A stretch of DNA of 64,000 bases from positions 189,926 to 253,925 of the forward strand of contig NZ_KQ474099.1 of NCBI RefSeq assembly GCF_001401755.1. Direction: 5' to 3'. The notes under the pieces were generated by a model, which saw nothing but the letters and a program-made list of their open reading frames with translations, did not search any database and was not told where the DNA came from. Origin of the DNA: Aquimarina longa SW024 (GTDB taxonomy: Bacteria > Bacteroidota > Bacteroidia > Flavobacteriales > Flavobacteriaceae). Position numbers and translations under genes: made by a program. This document shows positions 8,479-16,147 of this stretch, in pieces; position 1 is the first letter of the stretch, and every line of letters starts with the position of its first letter.

Positions 8479-10080
8479 TTAATTAATATCATTACTTATG
8501 GTAACCGTACCATAATCTGCTGGATTAACTGTGGGTAAATTAGATTCATAAGTAGCTTTTATCGCTTTTAAAACTCCATTAGCCATTAAAGCATGTCCTC
8601 TTGGCGAAGGATGTACTCCATCTAGAGAAAACCCTCCTCCTGTCACAAATTCTGACGTAACAACACCTCCATCAATCGGGATACCTCCATTGGCAGCCTG
8701 TGCTAAATCAGCAGCAGCATCATAATATGCCAAACCTTTTGCCGTAGCTAGGTTTTTAATTGTAGCATTAAATCCTGTCCTTGCATTTTCTATTGCGGTT
8801 TGTTCTGCTGGTATTAATACATGCTGATCTTCTAAAGGAAAGGAAACTCCATTAACCGAAAGTTTTGCCGCTTCTTCTTTAGACAAACCTGCAACAACCA
8901 ATTCAGCTAGTCTATCTGTATTTACTTTTCCTATAATACGAGAACTGGTAAGAACTAATAAATCTTCTGCAGTTGCTTGTCTTGCTTGCCCATATTGCAT
9001 AGCAAAAAGAGTTGCTTTTGTCACTCCAAAAGCAGGAGTTAAAGCAGCTTTTAATTGCGCTGTCTTATCCTCTAGTGATTCATCTTTAATCACTACTGGG
9101 CTTGCACTAGTAGTTGAAAACTGAATTGCTCTTTCTGGAACACCTATAGCTTTAAACGCAAGGTTTAATCCTGCATAAGTAGCATTCAATTCTGGTATTT
9201 GTTTTGCAAAATCAGGGTTCAACGGACTCAAGGCAGCATAAGGAACAGTTGTAAAAAATGGTACCGAGGTTACACTAGGTATACTTAACACAACCCCTTT
9301 AGCTTGATTTTTAGTCAATGCTCCTAATAGCTGATTATATATCCCTGCAAATGTGGTTACGTTAGTAATATCATTGCTTCCATATGTAGATGGATCCATA
9401 TTCCCTGTTTCATTATGATCTTTTCCTATACCTCCAGATGTTGCATAACTAAGAATATCATTATTCCCGATCCATAAACTAAAAAAAGTAGGATTTTGTG
9501 CCACCGCATCACCTATCATTGTAGCTGTTGGAGAAGATGCTATTCTTGCAAAATATGGATTCGCCAAACCTGCAGCCACTCCAGCTACATTACCATATCC
9601 TGGAGCAAGCAAATGATAACTTTTTGCCCCTGGAACTCCCATATTACCAAAAGAAGCTCCTAAATTAGCTGTAAAATCCGTTTTTGACGTATCGCCAGTA
9701 TATGGTGCAGGTCCTACCGGCTTACCTTTATCATCAAAAACCAAAACCAATCTAGGAGGAAAAGCTGCCTGTATAGTTGCATCTCCAATAAAACCTCCTA
9801 CGTTATCAGCCATTAATGGTTGAGTAAATTCTCCACCTCCTGCAAATGCAAATTGTTTAGATACAATATTAGGATATGAGTTTTCTTGACCCGTAATATA
9901 TAAGGCTCCATCAGCAAACCCTGCTGTAAGGGAATTCCCTAATGCCACATACTTACTAAAATCTGCTGTACCATTAGTATATATACCTGATTCATCAATT
10001 GGATTATCGAATTCTGGTTCACAAGCAATAATCCCTAATGCTAGGATTGCTAGGTATTTTATATTTTTCTTCATCATCAT
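8479..10080 (-). CDS. SGNH/GDSL-hydrolase family lipoprotein
   Basis: A 533-residue lipoprotein with a lipobox (LGIIACEPE, Cys20), so probably attached to the outer membrane. The SGNH block I nucleophile is ALGNSLTAGF (Ser50), block III is WIGNNDIL with its Asn, and the C-terminal block V is SLDGVHPSPRGHAL with the Asp/His pair; together these predict an esterase or lipase. Three ATG codons stand in a row at the start, and the first is used here. The gene follows the FadL-type porin with a three-base gap, a pairing seen repeatedly in Flavobacteriia, which suggests cleavage of a lipid or ester substrate coupled to uptake. The substrate is not known. Confidence 0.88.
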   Translation of the reverse strand: MMMKKNIKYLAILALGIIACEPEFDNPIDESGIYTNGTADFSKYVALGNSLTAGFADGALYITGQENSYPNIVSKQFAFAGGGEFTQPLMADNVGGFIGDATIQAAFPPRLVLVFDDKGKPVGPAPYTGDTSKTDFTANLGASFGNMGVPGAKSYHLLAPGYGNVAGVAAGLANPYFARIASSPTATMIGDAVAQNPTFFSLWIGNNDILSYATSGGIGKDHNETGNMDPSTYGSNDITNVTTFAGIYNQLLGALTKNQAKGVVLSIPSVTSVPFFTTVPYAALSPLNPDFAKQIPELNATYAGLNLAFKAIGVPERAIQFSTTSASPVVIKDESLEDKTAQLKAALTPAFGVTKATLFAMQYGQARQATAEDLLVLTSSRIIGKVNTDRLAELVVAGLSKEEAAKLSVNGVSFPLEDQHVLIPAEQTAIENARTGFNATIKNLATAKGLAYYDAAADLAQAANGGIPIDGGVVTSEFVTGGGFSLDGVHPSPRGHALMANGVLKAIKATYESNLPTVNPADYGTVTISNDIN

Positions 10081-10083
10081 TTA

Positions 10084-11337
10084 TTACATTTTATAAGTTA
10101 AACCAAGTCCAGGCGCAAATGCGCTTGATTTATACGTTCCTCCAAAAGACTCTCTCCCTCCAGTCGAATTCGTACCATAATCATAAGAAGCATCAACTTC
10201 CTCAAACCTTAAATAAAAGAAAGAAGCATCAATAGCCAATTTAGGAGTTACCGCAAAACTTAAACCTCCTGTAAAACCATCAGAATCGTTACGAGGGGTT
10301 TCTGGAGCAAAATACCCCGGCTGCACTGGAGTTTCATCTCTATAGTATCCCGCTCTCAAAGTAATCTTATCGGTAGCCTGATATTGTAATCCAAATCGAT
10401 ACACTGATGAACTTTTATAATTACGTGGGTTACTAGAATCTGGGTTTCTTGGATTAGTAAAATTAATATCTAATGATTTATAAACATCCCAGAACTGCCT
10501 ATTATAATCAAATGCAAAAACCCATTTCTTATATTCATAAGACAATCCAACCGATAATTCTGCTGGCAATGGTAATTCTGCAGTAAATCCATCTGTACCA
10601 TTTACTGGTGCTGCGGTAGAGTTTGGAAAGTTAGAAAAAGTGGCTTCTCCATCTTTAGATTCTAAAATAATTTCACTTCGGTAGTTAAATCCTATATGAA
10701 AATCTTTAGTAGGATTAAACATTCCTCCTATACTCCAACCCCAATTAGTAACTCCAGAGTCATCAATATTCACATTAGATCTATTTCCCTCAATATCTGT
10801 TGTTGTTCTACTCGCATTACGATTAAACTTCACAGAACCAGTTACAAAAATAGGTCCTCCTCCAATACTGAAATAATCAGATAATTTAAAGGAGACTACC
10901 GGTTGAACATAAATTGCTGCCAGTTCAATAGAATTAACCAATTGAGAACCTGCCCAATCCTTTGGCCATGTTACTTCACTACCATACGGTGTGTACACTC
11001 CAAGACCAACAGACATCCATTCGTTAACCTTATAAGAACCATATAAACTAAGGGGAGTTCCTACAGAGCTATCTGTTTCAGAAGAAACACCAAATTCTGT
11101 GTTTTGATATATTACATCCGTAAAAATACCACTTGCACCAACACTTACGTTTAATTTATCCTCTAAGTATACAAGACCTGCTGGGTTAAAAAAGACCAAC
11201 TCAGCACTATTCACTACAGCTACTCCGGTATGTCCCATAGCTATTGCCCTCTGTCCTTGCACACTAACTCTATACCCACCTGCATAAGTAACCAGAGTTA
11301 CCGAGACGAATAGAACTAATAATAAAAGTTTTTTCAT
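10084..11337 (-). CDS. Outer membrane transporter, OmpP1/FadL/TodX family
   Basis: A 417-residue outer-membrane beta barrel with a signal peptide (MKKLLLLVLFVSVTLVTYAGG). The N-terminal segment YRVSVQGQRAIAMGHTGVAVVNSAELVFFNPAGL is the conserved FadL hatch region with the NPA motif. The rest is alternating beta-barrel sequence ending in GLGLTYKM. FadL proteins pass long-chain fatty acids or other hydrophobic compounds through the outer membrane. It lies upstream of, and is almost certainly co-transcribed with, the SGNH lipoprotein. Confidence 0.92.
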   Translation of the reverse strand: MKKLLLLVLFVSVTLVTYAGGYRVSVQGQRAIAMGHTGVAVVNSAELVFFNPAGLVYLEDKLNVSVGASGIFTDVIYQNTEFGVSSETDSSVGTPLSLYGSYKVNEWMSVGLGVYTPYGSEVTWPKDWAGSQLVNSIELAAIYVQPVVSFKLSDYFSIGGGPIFVTGSVKFNRNASRTTTDIEGNRSNVNIDDSGVTNWGWSIGGMFNPTKDFHIGFNYRSEIILESKDGEATFSNFPNSTAAPVNGTDGFTAELPLPAELSVGLSYEYKKWVFAFDYNRQFWDVYKSLDINFTNPRNPDSSNPRNYKSSSVYRFGLQYQATDKITLRAGYYRDETPVQPGYFAPETPRNDSDGFTGGLSFAVTPKLAIDASFFYLRFEEVDASYDYGTNSTGGRESFGGTYKSSAFAPGLGLTYKM

Positions 11338-11457
11338 AATTAATTTAGAATTGTTTTGTTATTTTAGGTTTTGATATTCAAATATCAATTTACCAAATTT
11401 AACAGAAAATAACAACTATCCAACGAAATCATTAAAATATTATGCATACATAGTATA

Positions 11458-12237
11458 TTAATCTCGTTTTTTAACAAAATTCAACACCTTAGTTAAAAAA
11501 ACTACTGGATTTTCTGCATGCAACCAATGCCCTGCATTAGAGATTTCCTCAATTTTAGAATTAGGAAATTGACTTTTTATCTTAACCTCATCATCTTTTA
11601 TAATATAATTAGATTTTTCTCCTTTAAGAAAAATAGTAGTACCCTGATAAGAATATTGTTTAGGAAGTTCTACTCCTATTTCATGCGCATTTTTAATCAA
11701 AGCATCCAAATTCATACGTAACCCAAGTACTCCTTTATCTTTCCAATACAAGTTTTTAAGAAGAAACATCCGTACCCCTATATCAGGCACATATAAACTA
11801 AGTTCCTTATCTACCTCTCCTCTGGATGTTAAAACCTCAAAGTCCAAAGCACTTAAACCATCCAAAATATCTTGGTGATGTAGTGGATAGTATTTTGGCC
11901 CAATATCAGCAACGATTAAGCGATTAATCAAACTAGGATACTTAGTTGCAAAAAGCATTGCTGTTTTACCTCCCATAGAATGCCCTAAAAGATTGATGTT
12001 ATATAAATTATGCTCTTTACAATACAACTTTAAATCTTCTGCCAATACATCATAAGAAAACACATCACTATGAGGACTTCTCCCATGGTTGCGCTGATCT
12101 ATTAAATGCACCTGAAACCCTTGTTCTGATATTTTCTTCCCTATGGTTTTCCAATTATCACTCATTCCTAAAAAACCATGAAGAATCAAAAAAGGATGAC
12201 CCTCTCCAAAAACATTAGCATGTAATTTCATAATCAT
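11458..12237 (-). CDS. Alpha/beta hydrolase (YbfF-like esterase)
   Basis: A 259-residue cytoplasmic alpha/beta hydrolase. It has the oxyanion motif LHGFLGMSDNW, the nucleophile elbow GHSMGG (Ser88) and the C-terminal histidine in NAGHWLHAENP. The QRNHGRSPHSD segment is typical of the YbfF esterase branch. It follows pdxJ with a four-base gap on the same strand, so the two share a transcript. ATG 12237 is used; a second ATG at 12231 (MKLHANVF) is equally plausible. The natural substrate is unknown. Confidence 0.88.
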   Translation of the reverse strand: MIMKLHANVFGEGHPFLILHGFLGMSDNWKTIGKKISEQGFQVHLIDQRNHGRSPHSDVFSYDVLAEDLKLYCKEHNLYNINLLGHSMGGKTAMLFATKYPSLINRLIVADIGPKYYPLHHQDILDGLSALDFEVLTSRGEVDKELSLYVPDIGVRMFLLKNLYWKDKGVLGLRMNLDALIKNAHEIGVELPKQYSYQGTTIFLKGEKSNYIIKDDEVKIKSQFPNSKIEEISNAGHWLHAENPVVFLTKVLNFVKKRD

Positions 12238-12241
12238 TAAT

Positions 12242-12955
12242 TTATTTAAGTCTATGTAAATACATATTAACTACATTTTCTAATCCTAAATATATAGATT
12301 CACTTATTAAAGCATGACCTATAGAAACCTCAAGAAGTCCAGGTATATTTTCTTTAAAAAACTTAATATTATCCAAAGAAAGGTCATGACCCGCATTAAC
12401 TCCTATCCCTAGATCAATCGCTTGTTGTGCACATACAGCATAGGGATGTACTGCTTTCTGGTTTCCCTTAGCATATTCTGAAGCAAATTCTTCAGTATAT
12501 AGTTCTATTCTATCTGCCCCTGTAGCTACCGCTCCTTCTATCATTTCAGAAACAGGATCTACAAATATTGAAGTCCTAATACCATTACGTTTAAACTCTG
12601 AGATAACTTCTTTTAAAAAATGATTATGTTTCTTCGTATCCCAACCAGCATCACTCGTTATAGCATTTTCCTCATCTGGAACTAGAGTAACCTGAGTTGG
12701 TTTAATTTCTAACACCAAATCCATAAATTTAGGAATTGGGTTTCCTTCTATATTATATTCTGTAGTTACAATCGATTTTAAATCATATGCATCCTGATAT
12801 CGTATATGCCTTTCATCAGGTCTCGGATGTATTGTAATCCCTTCTCCTCCAAAATTCTGAATATCAGTTGCCACTTTTATCAAATTAGGAGTATTCCCTC
12901 CTCTAGAATTACGTAAAGTTGCTATTTTATTAACATTAACACTTAACTTTGTCAT
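12242..12955 (-). CDS. pdxJ: Pyridoxine 5'-phosphate synthase PdxJ
   Basis: A 237-residue TIM-barrel enzyme that condenses 1-deoxy-D-xylulose 5-phosphate with 3-amino-2-oxopropyl phosphate to form pyridoxine 5'-phosphate, the vitamin B6 precursor. Clear motifs are MTKLSVNVNKIATLRNSR, GITIHPRPDERHI and GVNAGHDLS. The reading frame stays open a further 66 codons upstream, but that stretch runs into the divergent CBS gene and lacks family similarity, so I placed the start at ATG 12955. A -7-like TATTTTTG lies about 30 bases upstream, followed by the alpha/beta hydrolase in the same operon. Confidence 0.95.
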   Translation of the reverse strand: MTKLSVNVNKIATLRNSRGGNTPNLIKVATDIQNFGGEGITIHPRPDERHIRYQDAYDLKSIVTTEYNIEGNPIPKFMDLVLEIKPTQVTLVPDEENAITSDAGWDTKKHNHFLKEVISEFKRNGIRTSIFVDPVSEMIEGAVATGADRIELYTEEFASEYAKGNQKAVHPYAVCAQQAIDLGIGVNAGHDLSLDNIKFFKENIPGLLEVSIGHALISESIYLGLENVVNMYLHRLK

Positions 12956-13055
12956 GGTTTTTGATGTCTTTGAACTAAAAAAGCAAAAATACGAAGTTGC
13001 GAACGCCTTGATTGTATATTTTTTGATTATTTTGCATATTATAGTCCCATAAATT

Positions 13056-13712
13056 ATGAAAACAAATTTATATATTGTTAATGAGATAGAACCTCTTGAT
13101 GTATCGGTAAAAGTAACCGAAGCACAATTGTTGTTTAACGAACTTACGTACACTCATTTCCCTGTCATAAAAGAGAACATATATCTAGGATGTATTTCTG
13201 AAACTGATATTAGATGTTTTGAAACAGATAAAACTTTAGAAACATATCGATATGCTCTGGAAGGTTTTTTTGTCAGAAAAGATGACAATTGGTTAGATAT
13301 CCTAGAGTCTTTTGCTCAAAGTAATTCTAACATTATGCCTGTACTCGAAGATGACAATAGTTATTTAGGGATTTTTGAACTTGGAGACATTATAACTCTT
13401 TTTAATGAGACTCCTTTTCTTAGTGAGCCTGGCAACATCCTAATTGTAGAAAAAGGCACCTTAGACTATTCTTTTAGTGAAATATCTCAAATCATAGAAT
13501 CTAATAATGCCAAAGTATTAGGTTTATTTATTTCTAAGATGGAAAATGATGTAGCACAAATAACTTTAAAAATTAGTGATAGCGATATCAACAATATTGT
13601 ACAAACATTTAGAAGATATAGTTACAATATTGTTTCAAAACACCAAGAAGATTCATTCCTAACAAATCTTAAAGAGAGATCTCAATATCTAGAAAAATAC
13701 CTAAATATATAA
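13056..13712 (+). CDS. CBS-domain protein (AcuB-like)
   Basis: A 218-residue cytoplasmic protein. Residues about 5-125 form a CBS pair (ALLFNELTYTHFPVI near the first repeat, SNIMPVLEDDNSYLGIF in the second), which usually senses an adenosyl ligand. The C-terminal 90 residues (ILIVEKGTLDYSFSEISQII and beyond) resemble an ACT-like fold; that part is inference. It lies 29 bases before nadK on the same strand, an arrangement common in Flavobacteriia, and may tie NAD kinase expression or activity to nucleotide state. It is divergent from pdxJ. Confidence 0.82.
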   Translation: MKTNLYIVNEIEPLDVSVKVTEAQLLFNELTYTHFPVIKENIYLGCISETDIRCFETDKTLETYRYALEGFFVRKDDNWLDILESFAQSNSNIMPVLEDDNSYLGIFELGDIITLFNETPFLSEPGNILIVEKGTLDYSFSEISQIIESNNAKVLGLFISKMENDVAQITLKISDSDINNIVQTFRRYSYNIVSKHQEDSFLTNLKERSQYLEKYLNI

Positions 13713-13741
13713 CCAAATTAAAAACACAAATCAAAATTAAA

Positions 13742-14626
13742 ATGAAGATCGGTATATATGGTCAGTTTTATCATAAAAATTCAGGAATCTATATTCAGCA
13801 GTTATTAGAAACTCTTGACGAAAATGAAGTAGAAGTTGTCATCGAAAAAAAATTTCTGGAATTAATAAATCTTCATGATGAAATCGATAAAACCTACTCT
13901 CATTTTAGTACTTTTGAAGAATTAGATACTTCTTATGACCTCTTTTTTAGCATTGGAGGAGATGGCACTATCCTAAAAACTATTACCTATGTCCGAGATT
14001 TAGGAATCCCTATCGCAGGAATTAATACGGGAAGACTTGGTTTTTTGGCCACCATACAAAAAGAAGAGATTAAAGACAGTATAGCCCTAATTTTAGATAA
14101 AAAATTCTATATCTCTCCAAGAAGCCTTGTTACCATAGAGACTTTCCCTGTTACAAAAGAGTTTGGGGTTTTAAATTTTGCTATGAATGAGATTGCTGTA
14201 AGTCGAAGAAATACAACATCTATGATTACTGTAGATACACACCTAAATAATGAATTCCTTACCACATATTGGGCAGATGGATTAATAATCTCTACTCCTA
14301 CTGGTTCTACAGGATATTCATTAAGTTGTGGTGGTCCCGTAATGATGCCTGATGTAGAAAGTATGGTCCTCACTCCTATCGCACCACATAATCTTAATGC
14401 CCGACCACTTGTTATCCCCGACAATCAAGAAATAGAATTACAAGTTTCAGGAAGAGAAGACACTTATTTAGTCTCATTGGACTCCAGAACACACACATTA
14501 CCTAATGATACTACAATATATATAAAAAAAGCTCCATTTAAAATTAATATGGTAATTCTTCAGAATGAAAGTTTTCAAAAAACGTTACGTAAAAAGATGC
14601 TTTGGGGAGAAGATAAACGCAATTGA
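13742..14626 (+). CDS. nadK: NAD kinase
   Basis: A 294-residue enzyme that phosphorylates NAD to NADP in the cytoplasm. The GGDGT motif is at residues 72-76 (FSIGGDGTILK), the NEIAVSR motif is in the middle, and the nucleotide-binding TPTGSTGYSLSCGGP is in the C-terminal half, followed by LTPIAPHNLNARP. Length is standard. It follows the CBS gene closely and is closed by a hairpin terminator, so the downstream envelope operon starts independently. Confidence 0.97.
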   Translation: MKIGIYGQFYHKNSGIYIQQLLETLDENEVEVVIEKKFLELINLHDEIDKTYSHFSTFEELDTSYDLFFSIGGDGTILKTITYVRDLGIPIAGINTGRLGFLATIQKEEIKDSIALILDKKFYISPRSLVTIETFPVTKEFGVLNFAMNEIAVSRRNTTSMITVDTHLNNEFLTTYWADGLIISTPTGSTGYSLSCGGPVMMPDVESMVLTPIAPHNLNARPLVIPDNQEIELQVSGREDTYLVSLDSRTHTLPNDTTIYIKKAPFKINMVILQNESFQKTLRKKMLWGEDKRN

Positions 14627-14631
14627 ACAAT

Positions 14632-14655
14632 AAAAAGCACTAAAAAGTGTTTTTT
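14632..14655 (+). terminator. Intrinsic terminator after nadK
   Basis: The arm AAAAAGCACT pairs with AGTGTTTTTT (one G-T wobble) across a four-A loop. It begins six bases after the nadK stop. Confidence 0.7.
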
Positions 14656-14678
14656 ATGCATACTATTTTACTCAAATT

Positions 14679-14708
14679 CTTGTGTACTAAAGTTAATTGT
14701 TATATTTG
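14679..14708 (+). promoter_or_regulatory. Bacteroidota-type promoter of the porG-like/uppS/bamA operon
   Basis: CTTG at 14679-14682 is followed after 18 bases by TATATTTG at 14701-14708, close to the consensus of the phylum. Transcription would start near 14714, only about 12 bases before the ATG at 14726, giving a very short leader. Confidence 0.65.
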
Positions 14709-14725
14709 CAAACTTTTGAAAATCT

Positions 14726-15403
14726 ATGAGATACTTAGCATCACTTATAATCGCTGTATTTTTTATACAATCAATCGCATCCCAAACCTATGAAGTAGGT
14801 TTGATGGTTGGAGGAGCTAACTATGTAGGAGATGTAGGATCTACATACTACATTTCACCTAATGACATCGCATTTGGTGCCATAGGAAAATGGAACCGAA
14901 GCAAGCGACACGCTTTTAGAGCTTCATTTTTATATGCAGAGCTCAATGCTAATGATAAAAGAGGGGATGAAAGGAGAAAACAAAGAGGATTAAGCTTCAC
15001 GAATTCTGTAAAAGAAATATCATTAGGAATGGAGTTTAACTTCTGGGATTGGTACCTTTATGAAGGCGATTCTCAATTTACTCCATATCTATACACAGGT
15101 TTTACTGCTTTTAACTATGGTGCACAAGCTATTGATATTAACAACAAAATTGATGCTTATAGTGACAAATGGAGTTTTGCCATCCCCATGGTTTTAGGAA
15201 TTAAAAAAACATTAGGAAGAGACTTTGTACTTGGTGCAGAAATTGGAGCTCGGTATACATTTACTGACAATATTGATGGCAGCAATCCTGATGATAGATT
15301 TGGCAAAGGATTTGGTAATTTAAACAACAATGACTGGTATGTATTTACTGGTATAACAATATCGTACACTTGGGGTAGGATACCTTGTTACTGTGCATTT
15401 TAA
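14726..15403 (+). CDS. DUF6089 outer membrane protein, PorG-like T9SS component
   Basis: A 225-residue protein with a signal peptide (MRYLASLIIAVFFIQSIASQ) and beta-barrel character (EVGLMVGGANYVGD at the start, VFTGITISYTWGR at the end). The position directly before uppS, bamA and two ompH genes is the conserved position of PorG in Porphyromonas gingivalis, which belongs to the T9SS and associates with the PorK/PorN ring. The family and gene order both support a PorG-like role, but direct homology was not computed. It starts the envelope operon behind its own promoter; uppS follows after two bases. Confidence 0.75.
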   Translation: MRYLASLIIAVFFIQSIASQTYEVGLMVGGANYVGDVGSTYYISPNDIAFGAIGKWNRSKRHAFRASFLYAELNANDKRGDERRKQRGLSFTNSVKEISLGMEFNFWDWYLYEGDSQFTPYLYTGFTAFNYGAQAIDINNKIDAYSDKWSFAIPMVLGIKKTLGRDFVLGAEIGARYTFTDNIDGSNPDDRFGKGFGNLNNNDWYVFTGITISYTWGRIPCYCAF

Positions 15404-15405
15404 AA

Positions 15406-16143
15406 ATGATCGATAAAAAACAATTAAATTCTAATATTCCACAGCATGTTGCCATCATTATGGATGGTAATGGACGATGGGCCAAAAAGAAAGGTCTATT
15501 TAGAGCTGTAGGTCACGAAAATGGAACAAAAGCCGTTAAAGAAACTGTAGAAAGCTCCGCAGAAATAGGTGTTAAATATCTAACATTGTATGCCTTTTCT
15601 ACAGAGAACTGGAACAGACCAAAACTCGAAATAGACACTTTAATGAAACTTTTGGTAAGTTCTTTAAAAAGAGAAATCAAAACACTTCAGGAAAATAATA
15701 TCCGACTTAATGCTATTGGAAATTTACAATTACTTCCTAAAAAAGTAAGAACAGAACTTCTTGAAGTAATTGAAAAAACCAAAGAAAATAGTCAGATGAC
15801 ACTTACCTTAGCTCTTAGTTATGGAAGCCGAGAAGAACTTATAAAAACTATTGAAGAAATAAGTATTAAAGTTAAAAATGGTGTAATTTCGCCACATCTC
15901 ATTAATGAATCAGTCATTAATGAGCATTTATATACAAAAGACCTGCCAGATGTAGACTTATTAATACGCACTAGTGGGGAACAGCGTATTAGCAATTTCT
16001 TGTTATGGCAAATTGCATATGCAGAATTATATTTTACAGAAATTTTATGGCCAGATTTTAAAAAAGCCGATTTATTGGAGGCCATATCCAATTATCAAAA
16101 AAGAGAAAGAAGATTTGGAAAAACTAGTGAGCAGCTCAGTTAA
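15406..16143 (+). CDS. uppS: Isoprenyl transferase (undecaprenyl diphosphate synthase)
   Basis: A 245-residue cis-prenyltransferase that makes the C55 lipid carrier for peptidoglycan and surface glycans. The catalytic aspartate is Asp20 in AIIMDGNGRWAKK, and the C-terminal signature is LLIRTSGEQRISNFLLWQIAYAELYF with the IPP-binding arginines. I chose ATG 15406; an in-frame TTG at 15385 would overlap the preceding gene and add seven residues. It lies two bases after the porG-like stop and four bases before bamA. Confidence 0.97.
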   Translation: MIDKKQLNSNIPQHVAIIMDGNGRWAKKKGLFRAVGHENGTKAVKETVESSAEIGVKYLTLYAFSTENWNRPKLEIDTLMKLLVSSLKREIKTLQENNIRLNAIGNLQLLPKKVRTELLEVIEKTKENSQMTLTLALSYGSREELIKTIEEISIKVKNGVISPHLINESVINEHLYTKDLPDVDLLIRTSGEQRISNFLLWQIAYAELYFTEILWPDFKKADLLEAISNYQKRERRFGKTSEQLS

Positions 16144-16147
16144 AAAA

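Noticed and set aside
12956..13153. N-terminal extension of pdxJ by 66 codons
   Set aside because: It overlaps the divergent CBS gene, lacks family similarity, and the conserved MTKLSVNVNKI start is at 12955.
15974..16147. N-terminal extension of bamA into uppS
   Set aside because: It is a shadow frame inside uppS; a proper signal peptide begins at ATG 16148.
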